Assembly (NCBI GenBank): GCA_029865515.1
Contig: JAOUGQ010000188.1
Location: 1 to 6,117, forward strand
Source: Nitrospirota bacterium
GTDB taxonomy: Bacteria > Nitrospirota > Nitrospiria > Nitrospirales > UBA8639
DNA length: 6,117 nt
Direction: 5' to 3'
The notes under the pieces: generated by a model
Told to the model about the DNA's origin: nothing
Database searches by the model: none
Seen by the model: only the letters and a program-made list of their open reading frames with translations
In this document: positions 1 to 6,117 of the stretch, one piece after another
How the letters are laid out: each line of letters starts with the position of its first letter
Position numbering within the stretch: the first letter of the stretch is position 1
Program-made: the position numbers and the translations under genes

Positions 1-125
1 AAAATGTCAATATTCATCAAGCGGTCATCGCCGGTGAAAAAGCCGGGTTGTCCTTTAAACTTTTGATGCAAGTCAGAAATAAAATGCTTGACGCGTATCA
101 GGAAATTATGCGGATGCAGGTGTAA
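1..125 (+). CDS. fliE: FliE, flagellar hook-basal body complex protein (3' end only)
   Basis: This is the last 40 codons of FliE, read from position 3 and ending at the TAA at 123-125; the start lies outside the window. FliE is a small exported protein that joins the FliF MS ring to the proximal rod. The visible part is the family's most conserved region: an amphipathic helix with SFKLLMQVRNKMLDAYQEI followed by the near-invariant ending MRMQV. The downstream neighbour is fliF, as in most flagellar clusters. The match in sequence and in context is strong. Only truncation by the window edge prevents assessment of length or start. Confidence 0.95.
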   Translation, partial: NVNIHQAVIAGEKAGLSFKLLMQVRNKMLDAYQEIMRMQV

Positions 126-202
126 GTGATGATCGAGAGGAAAGCAGAGAATATCCCGGAGTGTGGACTGGGGAGCATGATCACCCTCGTTGTTCGTAAG
201 AA
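126..202 (+). other. fliE-fliF spacer with possible 25-codon mini-ORF
   Basis: This is the only real spacer in the window. It holds a small frame from ATG 129 (or GTG 126) to TGA 204-206, encoding MIERKAENIPECGLGSMI followed by TLVVRKN. An AGGTG at 118-122, inside the end of fliE, sits 6 nt ahead of ATG 129 and could serve as a ribosome binding site. The TGA overlaps the TTG candidate start of fliF as TTGA. I do not recognise the peptide, and it could be chance. No convincing sigma-70 or sigma-54 promoter and no hairpin with a T-tract is visible, so read-through from fliE into fliF is likely. Confidence 0.35.
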
Positions 203-1819
203 TTGAGTGAGAGCGGTACATCTATGGCGACATTGACTGAAAGTCTCCTCAGTAACTTCCAAGCGTTAACCTTGGCTCAGCGGATTGGAGTGGTCGTGGT
301 GATGGCATTAGCTATTGCGACGATTCCGATGTTGATGATGATGGGGAAGGAGCCGGAATTGGTGGTCCTCTTCTCTCAGCTCAATCCCGATGATACGCGA
401 TCGATAGCTCAGGAGCTGGGGAAACAAGGCGCGGTGTATGAGGTGGGCGAAGGCGGGAATACCATTAAGGTTCCAGCCGAACGCGTCCATGAGTTGCGCT
501 TGCAAATGGCTTCGTTAGGCCTTCCGGAATCGGCTGGGGTGGGGTTTGAAATTTTTGACCGAACCGGCTTGGGTGTCACGCCTTTTACCCAGCAAATGAA
601 TTATCGGCGGGCACTTCAAGGGGAGTTGGCCCGCACCATCAGTCAACTGTCTCAAGTGGAGCGGGTACGGGTGCATTTGGTGATTCCCGAGAAGCGCCTG
701 TTCGCCACAGAACAAAAACCGGCCCAGGCCGCGGTGGTCTTGACCCTTAAACGCGGGACTCCCCTGGGAGGAACACAGGTCCAGGGGATCGTGCATTTAG
801 TGGCCAGTAGTGTGGAAGGCTTAGAGCCCAGCCAGGTGACGGTCGTGGACAATCATGGCCAGGTGCTCAGTCAAAACTCTGCAGATGGTGATGCCCAACT
901 GACGGCTTCCCAAATTGAAACGCAACGCCGGGTGGAACGGGATCTGGAACAACGGGTCCAAACCATGCTGGATCAGGTCTTGGGCCGGGAGAAATCGGTC
1001 GTACGGGTGACCGCGCCCTTGGAGTTTCGTCAGGTGGAAATAACCGAGGAAAGCTTTGATCCCAACAGTCAGGTGGTGCGAAGCGAAAACCGGAGTCAGG
1101 AAAAAGTGGTGGAATCCGGCGCACCCCTCGGCGTGCCGGGTGTGCGAACAAATGTTCCGAATGAATTAAAGGCTTCAGAAGGCGGTCGGCCGAAAGAAGC
1201 CAAACGAAAAAATGAAACATTGAATTATGAAGTCAATCGAAAGGTGAGCAAAATTATTGAACCCACCGGTGCGATTAAACGCTTGAGTGTGGCCGTATTA
1301 GTGGATGGAACCTATGAGGCCGCTCAAGGCGCCGAAGGTCAAACGGAGGGAAATTCGTCCGAGAAGAAATATGTTGCACGGCCTGAACAGGAAATCCAAA
1401 ACCTCGTGCAAATCGTGAAAAAGGCCGTTGGCTTCTCTGAAGAGCGTGGGGATCAGATCGAAGTCATCAATGTGGCATTTGAATCTCCCACCATACTAGA
1501 TGGGGAGGATGGTGTGACCGCAGGAGTGCAGTCGTTCCTGGCCGCCTGGGGTGGATTTCTCAAACCGGTGCTGTTTTTCATTCTTGGGGTCTTGGTGTTG
1601 TGGTTTGTTGTGAGACCCATGGCGCTGAATCTCAGTAAGCCCGCAGCTGAACCGGTGCTATTGCCACAGAAAGGGTTGCCAGCCACAGTGACGGAGTATG
1701 AAGCGCACATCAGCGAAACCCCCCAAGAGCAAGCTATTAAACTGGCTGCAGACAATCCGGCTTCCGCAGCCCAAGTCATTCGGACTTGGATTAAAGAAGA
1801 ACAAGCAGAAAAGGTCTAA
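203..1819 (+). CDS. fliF: FliF, flagellar MS-ring protein
   Basis: FliF forms the inner-membrane MS ring, the base for rod assembly, the export gate and the C-ring. The 538-residue product (531 from the ATG) is of normal family length. Transmembrane segment 1 is at about residues 27-48 and the YscJ/FliF ring-building domain at about 50-215. It includes the typical stretches FTQQMNYRRALQGELARTI and VRVHLVIPEKRLF. A second periplasmic domain spans about 240-440, with the conserved NYEVNRKVSKIIEP. Transmembrane segment 2 is at about 455-471. The 65-residue cytoplasmic tail ends with NPASAAQVIRTWIKEE, matching the FliG-binding motif of the family. The start is uncertain. TTG 203 overlaps an upstream mini-ORF stop, while ATG 224 begins MATLTES; neither has a strong Shine-Dalgarno, and an in-frame TAA at 197-199 excludes anything earlier. 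Confidence 0.96.
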   Translation: MSESGTSMATLTESLLSNFQALTLAQRIGVVVVMALAIATIPMLMMMGKEPELVVLFSQLNPDDTRSIAQELGKQGAVYEVGEGGNTIKVPAERVHELRLQMASLGLPESAGVGFEIFDRTGLGVTPFTQQMNYRRALQGELARTISQLSQVERVRVHLVIPEKRLFATEQKPAQAAVVLTLKRGTPLGGTQVQGIVHLVASSVEGLEPSQVTVVDNHGQVLSQNSADGDAQLTASQIETQRRVERDLEQRVQTMLDQVLGREKSVVRVTAPLEFRQVEITEESFDPNSQVVRSENRSQEKVVESGAPLGVPGVRTNVPNELKASEGGRPKEAKRKNETLNYEVNRKVSKIIEPTGAIKRLSVAVLVDGTYEAAQGAEGQTEGNSSEKKYVARPEQEIQNLVQIVKKAVGFSEERGDQIEVINVAFESPTILDGEDGVTAGVQSFLAAWGGFLKPVLFFILGVLVLWFVVRPMALNLSKPAAEPVLLPQKGLPATVTEYEAHISETPQEQAIKLAADNPASAAQVIRTWIKEEQAEKV

Positions 1820-1822
1820 TCC

Positions 1823-2818
1823 GTGAACAGTCAATTATCCGGATATGAAAAGGCAGCCATTTTGTTGCTGGCCATCGGGGAAACCGCGGCTGTTGAGGTG
1901 TTGAAAGTTCTGGATCAAAAAGATATCCGGCAAATTGGCGCGTATTTAGGGGCTTTGGTCAATGTCGGTCAGGACGAGCATCGAATGGTGTTAAAGGAAT
2001 TCCGTGAATTGGCCGGGACATCCGGACTTTCGGTAGAAGGCAAAACCTATCTCTCGAAAATCCTCAATGCGGCTCTGGGCAAGGACAAAGCCCGTCGAAT
2101 TCTGAGTTCGTTGAATACGTCTGAGAATGCGGGGTTTGAAACGTTGAAATCTCTTGATGCCGCCTCCATTACGAATCTGTTGGCCTTCGAGCATCCACAA
2201 ACGGGAGCCCTGATTCTGGCGAATTTAGAATCGGATCAAGCCGCTCAGATTTTATCCTTGCTTCCCCCGCATAAACGGGATGCCATCGTCTATCGGTTAG
2301 CCACGACGGAAGAAGTGTCGCCGAATATGTTAGATGAATTGAATCGGGTCCTCCAGGAAGAATTGCGTCTCGGGTCTTCCAAGAACGCGGTGGCCGTCGG
2401 TGGGACAGGTCTGGTGGCCGAAATCCTGAATTCCGTCAAACGAAATGTGGAAGGGGAAATCCTGACAGCGTTGGAATCCAAAGATCCGGATATCGCGGAA
2501 GAAATCCGTGGAAAGATGTTTGTGTTTGAAGATCTGGAAAATGTCGACGATCGTGGAATGCAGGAATTACTGCGTGAAGTGAGCAAAGAAGAATTGCTCC
2601 TGGCGTTGAAGCCGGTCGAAGGTCCGCTCCGCGACAAATTTTTCAGGAATATGTCCAGCCGAGCTGCTGAATCCCTCAAGGAGGATATGGAAACTCGAGG
2701 GCCGGTCAAACTCAGTGATGTGGAAGCCTCCCAACAGAATATTATCAAAACGGTTCAACGTTTGGCGGGTGAGGGCCGGGTGGCCATAGGAGGAAAGGGT
2801 GAGGAACAAATGGTCTAA
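1823..2818 (+). CDS. fliG: FliG, flagellar motor switch/rotor protein
   Basis: FliG sits on the cytoplasmic face of the MS ring, binds FliF through its N domain and takes torque from the MotA-type stator through its C domain. Its length, 331 residues, equals that of the E. coli protein. The middle domain carries the EHPQ motif at residues 123-126 and the C-terminal region carries MFVF at 232-235. The charged torque helix is preserved: K263, R280, E287, D288 and K296 align with E. coli K264, R281, D288, D289 and R297. Two of these are conservative swaps (D to E and R to K). The start is GTG, 3 nt after the fliF stop, with AAGGT at 1811-1815 as ribosome binding site 7 nt upstream. The end overlaps fliH by 20 nt. 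The short gap suggests coupled synthesis with FliF, its direct partner. Confidence 0.97.
   Translation: MNSQLSGYEKAAILLLAIGETAAVEVLKVLDQKDIRQIGAYLGALVNVGQDEHRMVLKEFRELAGTSGLSVEGKTYLSKILNAALGKDKARRILSSLNTSENAGFETLKSLDAASITNLLAFEHPQTGALILANLESDQAAQILSLLPPHKRDAIVYRLATTEEVSPNMLDELNRVLQEELRLGSSKNAVAVGGTGLVAEILNSVKRNVEGEILTALESKDPDIAEEIRGKMFVFEDLENVDDRGMQELLREVSKEELLLALKPVEGPLRDKFFRNMSSRAAESLKEDMETRGPVKLSDVEASQQNIIKTVQRLAGEGRVAIGGKGEEQMV
2788..2793 (+). promoter_or_regulatory. Ribosome binding site of fliH inside fliG
   Basis: A perfect AGGAGG lies within the last codons of fliG, 5 nt before GTG 2799. It is the strongest Shine-Dalgarno I saw in the window. It decides the fliH start in favour of GTG 2799 over the in-frame ATGs at 2832 and 2847, which have no comparable site. 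In the fliG frame the same bases lie within the Ile-Gly-Gly-Lys region. Confidence 0.75.
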
Positions 2819-3437
2819 GGTTCGCCGGCCCATGGAACACGATGAAATGGTCAAAAGTTTTCAGATGGTTGAATTCGTACAAGGGGGAGGGAAGGAACCT
2901 GCCGAGGAGGCCCCACCACATGACTGTGATGCACTGCAACGCGAAGCGTTTGAGCAGGGACGTCAGGCAGGCATCGAAGAAGGGCGTGCCCAATGCCAAG
3001 CCGAAGTGGAGGAAGAACTGAAAAAAGCTCTCCGGCTGGCCAACCACATTGGGCGGGCCCGGGTCGCCGCCCTAGAGGAACACGAACGGGATATTGTGGA
3101 GGTGGCGTTGGCCATTACCCGAAAAATTATTCTACGGGAAATTGAGATCGATAAAGAGATCGTCGTTCGTCAAGTTCGACAGGTCCTCGAACTTCTGCCT
3201 GCTCAAGAACTTGTGACCCTGAAAGTTCATCCGCAAGACTTCAGGACGTTAGAGCCTCTTCAACATACATTACGGGCGGAGTTTAGCAAGGGCGATCATC
3301 TGGTGCTTGAATCCCATGAGGACGTGGATCCTGGTGGATGCCTGGTAGAGCAGGCCGGCTTACTGTTCGATGCCCAGCTTACCCAACAACTGGCCATTGT
3401 GGCCAGCGAGTTTGGTCTGGAATCGTCACGATCATGA
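2799..3437 (+). CDS. fliH: FliH, flagellar export ATPase regulator/stator
   Basis: FliH dimers hold the FliI ATPase at the export gate and C-ring and restrain its activity; the family is related to the peripheral stalk of F/V-type ATPases. The product has 212 residues. After a poorly conserved N-terminus there is an A50xxxG54xxxG58xxxG62 helix-packing repeat, typical of FliH, followed by a long charged helix. The C-terminal FliH/HrpE-type domain contains VEVALAITRKIILREI and the conserved DPGGC at 177-181, ending FDAQLTQQLAIV. The GTG start is chosen because of the AGGAGG upstream. It gives a short leader with W5; a tryptophan near the N-terminus is used by E. coli FliH for docking, though equivalence here is speculation. 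A start at ATG 2832 or 2847 would put the frequently seen VKS-like segment near the N-terminus. The gene overlaps fliG by 20 nt and fliI by 4 nt. Confidence 0.9.
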   Translation: MRNKWSKVRRPMEHDEMVKSFQMVEFVQGGGKEPAEEAPPHDCDALQREAFEQGRQAGIEEGRAQCQAEVEEELKKALRLANHIGRARVAALEEHERDIVEVALAITRKIILREIEIDKEIVVRQVRQVLELLPAQELVTLKVHPQDFRTLEPLQHTLRAEFSKGDHLVLESHEDVDPGGCLVEQAGLLFDAQLTQQLAIVASEFGLESSRS

Positions 3438-4777
3438 GCCTCGCCGGTATTCAACAACGTCTTGACGAAATCTCCCCGGTCACCATCACCGGGCGTGTGG
3501 TCAAAGCCGTGGGCTTAACGCTGGAAGGCACCGGTTTGGGTGCTTCGGTGGGTCAACGATGTCATGTTTTCAGCAAACGGGGACAGGCCATGCTTGAGGG
3601 AGAAGTCATCGGGTTTCGGGAGCAACGGGTAGTGGTCATGCCCTTCGGGGCGGTGCGCGGTATCGCTGCGGGAAATCTGATTCGCTATGACCCGACCTCC
3701 CCGAGACTCTTAGTGGGGCCTCAGATGTTAGGTCGTGTCCTCGATGGACTCGGTCAACCGTTAGACGGGAAGGGGCCACTGTCCCGCAGTCGGCGCTATG
3801 CTCTCTATGCTCCCGCTCCTGCTCCCATGGTCCGGCAACGCATTACCGAGCCGATGGATTTGGGCTTGCGATCGATTAACGCCATGCTGACCTGCGGAGT
3901 TGGGCAAAAACTCGGAATTTTTGCGGGGAGCGGGGTCGGGAAAAGCGTGTTGATGGGGATGATGTGCCGTCATACGACGGCGGATGTGAATGTCATCGCG
4001 CTTGTGGGTGAGCGGGGGCGAGAGGTGAAGGAATTTCTGGAACGGGATTTGGGGCGGGAAGGGCTCCGTCGGTCGGTGGTGGTCGTGGCCACGTCCGATC
4101 AATCGCCGTTAGTCCGGGTCCGTGCGGCTTTTGTTGCCACGGCCATTGCGGAGTTTTTTCGGGATCAGGGCAACCATGTCCTGCTCCTGGTCGACTCCCT
4201 AACCCGGTTGGCCCATGCTCAACGGGAGGTGGGGCTGGCGGCCGGTGAACCGCCTACCACCAAAGGGTATCCGCCTTCTGTTTTTACCCTCTTTCCTCAG
4301 GTCTTAGAGCGGGTGGGGGCGATGGGCACGGGGTCCATTACCGGTCTGTACACGGTGCTCGTTGACGGAGACGATTTAAATGATCCCATTGCCGATTCCA
4401 TCAGGTCGATTTTAGACGGCCACATTGTGTTGTCCCGGCGTTTGGCGATGCAAGGCCATTTCCCTGCAATTGATGTCCTTCAGAGTGTGAGCCGGGTGAT
4501 GTCGGATATCGCTTCGACTTCGCATCTGCATGCAGCACGGTTTCTGGTGCAGATGATGTCGGAATATCGCAATGCGGAAGACCTGATTAATTTAGGAGCC
4601 TACCAACCGGGAACGAACCCCAGACTTGATGCGGCGATACAGATGAAAGAGCCGATTGATGCTTTTCTCAGACAAAACCGCGAGGAAGGTGTAGGGATCA
4701 CAGACAGTTGCCAGGGTCTTGAGTCGCTGGCGGAACAGGGCCGGCGTCTTCTCGAAAGAAAGGGAAAGACCATATGA
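3434..4777 (+). CDS. fliI: FliI, flagellar type III export ATPase
   Basis: FliI is the hexameric cytoplasmic ATPase that promotes substrate entry into the flagellar export gate, and it is homologous to the F1 beta subunit. The product has 447 residues, normal for the family. An N-terminal beta-barrel region (about 1-85) precedes the nucleotide-binding domain. Visible motifs are Walker A GSGVGKS at 165-171, the catalytic-glutamate loop VGERGREVKEF with E193, Walker B LLLVD at 250-254 and DGHIVLSRRLA further on. RVLDGLGQPLDG is also a family signature. The start ATG 3434 overlaps the fliH TGA as ATGA, indicating translational coupling. The frame is open further upstream to ATG 3338, but that extension lies inside fliH and does not resemble FliI. 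No strong Shine-Dalgarno precedes ATG 3434, consistent with reinitiation. Confidence 0.97.
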   Translation: MSLAGIQQRLDEISPVTITGRVVKAVGLTLEGTGLGASVGQRCHVFSKRGQAMLEGEVIGFREQRVVVMPFGAVRGIAAGNLIRYDPTSPRLLVGPQMLGRVLDGLGQPLDGKGPLSRSRRYALYAPAPAPMVRQRITEPMDLGLRSINAMLTCGVGQKLGIFAGSGVGKSVLMGMMCRHTTADVNVIALVGERGREVKEFLERDLGREGLRRSVVVVATSDQSPLVRVRAAFVATAIAEFFRDQGNHVLLLVDSLTRLAHAQREVGLAAGEPPTTKGYPPSVFTLFPQVLERVGAMGTGSITGLYTVLVDGDDLNDPIADSIRSILDGHIVLSRRLAMQGHFPAIDVLQSVSRVMSDIASTSHLHAARFLVQMMSEYRNAEDLINLGAYQPGTNPRLDAAIQMKEPIDAFLRQNREEGVGITDSCQGLESLAEQGRRLLERKGKTI

Positions 4778-5220
4778 ACTGGACCATGTTGCTTCGATTT
4801 CGCAAACAAGTGGAAGACCTCGCCCGTGAAGAAGTGGTGCTGGCGGAGTGGGAAAAGAGCCAGACCGTTTCCAAGCGGGAGGAACTCATGGTCGAAATGG
4901 ATACGGTGGCCGCCGAATTAGACCAGCGGATACGAGAGGGCATCGACAGGGTATTTGCCGAACAACGGTATCAGTGGTTGGATCATATCGGTTCGGCCAT
5001 GGAACTCCACACCCAACGGATCCAGGACTTGGAGCACATGCTTGTCGGGCTGCGGCAAAAATTGAAAAAGGCCTATCATGCCAGACGGGTGGTTGAGCTG
5101 GTGATCGCCAAAAAGGAGGAAGAGGTCATGCAGAAATTAGCGGCCCAAGAACAACGTCTTCAAGAAGATGTGTCCGCTCATGCCTATGCCACCTATCACC
5201 TTGAAGAAATGACCCAGTAG
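4774..5220 (+). CDS. fliJ: FliJ, flagellar export protein (central stalk coiled coil)
   Basis: FliJ is a small coiled-coil protein that inserts into the FliI ring, like the gamma subunit of F1, and connects it to the export gate protein FlhA. The product has 148 residues, essentially the usual FliJ length (about 147). It is almost wholly helical and charged, with two long heptad-rich segments (about 5-60 and 75-132) that can fold as an antiparallel hairpin, and an N-terminal LLRFRKQVEDLAREE resembling the family opening. Sequence conservation in this family is low, so the call rests on length, coiled-coil character and position directly after fliI. The start ATG overlaps the fliI TGA as ATGA, and AAGGGA at 4760-4765 lies 8 nt upstream. 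Confidence 0.88.
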   Translation: MNWTMLLRFRKQVEDLAREEVVLAEWEKSQTVSKREELMVEMDTVAAELDQRIREGIDRVFAEQRYQWLDHIGSAMELHTQRIQDLEHMLVGLRQKLKKAYHARRVVELVIAKKEEEVMQKLAAQEQRLQEDVSAHAYATYHLEEMTQ

Positions 5221-5224
5221 AACA

Positions 5225-5827
5225 ATGCTGCCTAGTCGACGACTCATCTTCTGGTGGTTAGTGGCGATGGTCTTGTGGGCCACAGTGGTCTGGTCTGTTC
5301 AAGAAACGCCGGATATGAAAACGACAGATTCGTACGAAAATCAACAGGTTGAAGACCGCCTTGAGGAGGAGGCACCCAGTGAGGAATCCACCTTATTGGA
5401 ACAGTTGCAAGCCCGCCTCAAAGAGCTGGATGAACGGGAACGTGGTTTGCAGCAACGTGAAGAACGTGTCGCCGCTCTCCAACGGGATTTGGAGGCGCTG
5501 GCCGCGCGACAAGCCAAAGAGGGCAAACGGTTAGAGGGACAAGCGTCTTCGTTGGCAGAAGAGCAGCGCCGCTATTTAGAACAGGACCCGGCGTTGGCGC
5601 ATTTGATTAAAATCTATGAATCCATGGATCCTGAAGAAGCGGCCTTGCGAATCGAACATATGCGGGAAGGGTTAGCCTTGGATATTCTGGCAGCGATCAA
5701 AGATAAAAAAGCCGCCGGGGTATTGGCCGGCGTGGAACCGGTGAAAGCCGCCAAGTTATCCGAAGGCCTCCGGAAATATCGGGAAATCAAACTGCAACAG
5801 CGTAATGATTCGAAGGCCAGGAAATAA
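5225..5827 (+). CDS. MotE-like membrane-anchored protein with MgtE_N-type domain
   Basis: The product has 200 residues. It has a basic N-terminus (RR at 5-6) and one hydrophobic segment at about 7-24, either a signal anchor or an uncleaved signal. An acidic linker follows, then a long coiled coil at about 54-118. The C-terminal domain (about 122-185) is helical, with the repeated pattern of the MgtE N-terminal fold: IYESMDPEEAALRIEHM, then LALDILAAIKDKKAAGVL, then VEPVKAAKLSEGL. The charge distribution puts the coiled coil and domain outside the cytoplasm. Proteins of this kind occur in flagellar clusters, and the characterised example, MotE of Sinorhizobium, is a periplasmic chaperone for the motility protein MotC. 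Whether this protein does the same is unknown. It lacks the transport domain of MgtE and is not a magnesium transporter. It starts 4 nt after fliJ. ATG 5225 has no clear Shine-Dalgarno, but later ATGs would lose the basic head of the membrane segment. Confidence 0.75.
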   Translation: MLPSRRLIFWWLVAMVLWATVVWSVQETPDMKTTDSYENQQVEDRLEEEAPSEESTLLEQLQARLKELDERERGLQQREERVAALQRDLEALAARQAKEGKRLEGQASSLAEEQRRYLEQDPALAHLIKIYESMDPEEAALRIEHMREGLALDILAAIKDKKAAGVLAGVEPVKAAKLSEGLRKYREIKLQQRNDSKARK

Positions 5828-5830
5828 GCG

Positions 5831-6117
5831 ATGATTAATGCCCTTCCGTTCTTTTTCGGGCCTCTGGGGAGTCCAACCCCGGGGAACGGTCAAACAGGTG
5901 GAGTTGGTCCCGATCAGGCTAAGACTCCTGGGAATCCTTCTGAAAACCCGTTTGCCAAAATTCTTCGTGACCAGTCGGGGGTGTTCTCTCTACTCAAGAG
6001 TTCTCTACCCACCATTCCATCAGCAGATCAAAATCACTTCCCCGATCTTGAGTCTGTTCTGGATTATCCGGATCTCGTGACATTTTTGGAATCTGAAGGG
6101 AAAGGGGTTAACGAACT
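5831..6117 (+). CDS. fliK: Probable FliK, flagellar hook-length control protein (5' part)
   Basis: An open frame begins at ATG 5831, 3 nt after the MotE-like gene, and stays open to the window edge for 95 full codons. AGGA at 5819-5822 provides a ribosome binding site 8 nt upstream. The first 40 residues are rich in Gly, Pro and Asn (for example GPLGSPTPGNGQTGG), and no signal peptide or membrane segment is evident. More structured stretches follow, such as PFAKILRDQSGVFSLL and DYPDLVTFLE. FliK is an exported, partly disordered ruler protein whose N-terminal half is poorly conserved, so composition and position after fliJ and the MotE-like gene fit it. The diagnostic C-terminal FliK domain lies beyond the window, so the name is inferred from context. 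It could instead be an unrelated flagellar protein. Confidence 0.55.
   Translation, partial: MINALPFFFGPLGSPTPGNGQTGGVGPDQAKTPGNPSENPFAKILRDQSGVFSLLKSSLPTIPSADQNHFPDLESVLDYPDLVTFLESEGKGVNE

Noticed and set aside
172..190. Terminator-like hairpin around the TGATCA palindrome upstream of fliF
   Set aside because: The symmetry is only a six-base palindrome with no GC-rich stem and no T-tract.
126..202. Sigma-54 or sigma-70 promoter between fliE and fliF
   Set aside because: The nearest GG/GC pair in the region around 164-176 has only 8 nt between them instead of the 10 required for sigma-54, and no paired -35/-10 boxes stand out.
867..1220. 117-residue minus-strand open frame opposite fliF
   Set aside because: It is an antisense shadow of the conserved FliF periplasmic domain, with a Pro/Arg/Phe-rich product and no recognisable domain.
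2290..2748. 152-residue minus-strand open frame opposite fliG
   Set aside because: It lies wholly within fliG, which has complete family motifs in the plus frame. The product is rich in Ser and Arg, as expected of an antisense shadow, and no start signal is evident.
3338..3433. N-terminal extension of fliI to ATG 3338
   Set aside because: The 32 added residues read fliH out of frame and do not resemble FliI. ATG 3434 gives the normal length and a classical ATGA coupling.
4848..5096. 82-residue plus-strand open frame inside fliJ
   Set aside because: It is out of frame with fliJ, which has coiled-coil heptads, normal length and ATGA coupling to fliI.
5225..5827. Magnesium transporter MgtE
   Set aside because: Only an MgtE_N-like helical domain is present. 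There is a single hydrophobic segment and no CBS or multi-pass transport domain, and the gene sits inside a flagellar operon.
5838..6080. 80-residue plus-strand open frame at the right end
   Set aside because: The overlapping frame from ATG 5831 has an AGGA ribosome binding site, the operon-like 3-nt gap and stays open to the edge. The 5838 frame is its out-of-frame shadow.

Overview
This window is a stretch of a bacterial flagellar basal-body and export operon. Every gene is on the plus strand. In order they are: the 3' end of fliE, then fliF, fliG, fliH, fliI, fliJ, a membrane-anchored MotE-like protein with an MgtE_N-type domain, and the 5' part of a gene that is probably fliK. The fliE-fliF-fliG-fliH-fliI-fliJ order is the classical flagellar cluster order and is supported here by family motifs gene by gene. 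The host is a motile Gram-negative-type bacterium. A motE/mgtE_N-like gene between fliJ and fliK, together with the balanced-to-moderately GC-rich composition, would fit Nitrospirota (Nitrospira-like) or a related deep-branching phylum. That taxonomic guess is inference and weak.

Layout: positions 1-125 encode the conserved FliE C-terminus. About 77-98 bp of spacer follow, holding a possible 25-codon mini-ORF. fliF (203 or 224 to 1819) encodes the MS-ring protein. fliG (1823-2818) encodes the rotor/switch protein. fliH (2799-3437) encodes the ATPase regulator. fliI (3434-4777) encodes the export ATPase. fliJ (4774-5220) encodes the central coiled-coil stalk. The MotE-like gene is at 5225-5827, and an open frame from 5831 runs off the right edge. 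After fliF starts, every junction is either an overlap (20, 4 and 4 nt) or a 3-4 nt gap. This indicates one polycistronic message with translational coupling. I see no terminator or convincing internal promoter.

How the genes work together: FliE joins the rod to the MS ring made of FliF, and the FliF cytoplasmic tail carries FliG, which receives torque from the stator. FliH, FliI and FliJ form the cytoplasmic ATPase complex of the flagellar type III export apparatus. FliK, if correctly called, is an exported ruler that sets hook length. The MotE-like protein is predicted to have its coiled-coil and helical domain outside the cytoplasm, and it may assist stator assembly or another periplasmic step.

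The window is mostly a well-conserved, ordinary flagellar region. I found no evidence of a new system, mobile element, CRISPR array or RNA gene. The points most worth a second look are the mini-ORF that ends in a TTGA overlap with fliF, the MotE-like gene, and the poorly recognisable N-terminus of the putative FliK.
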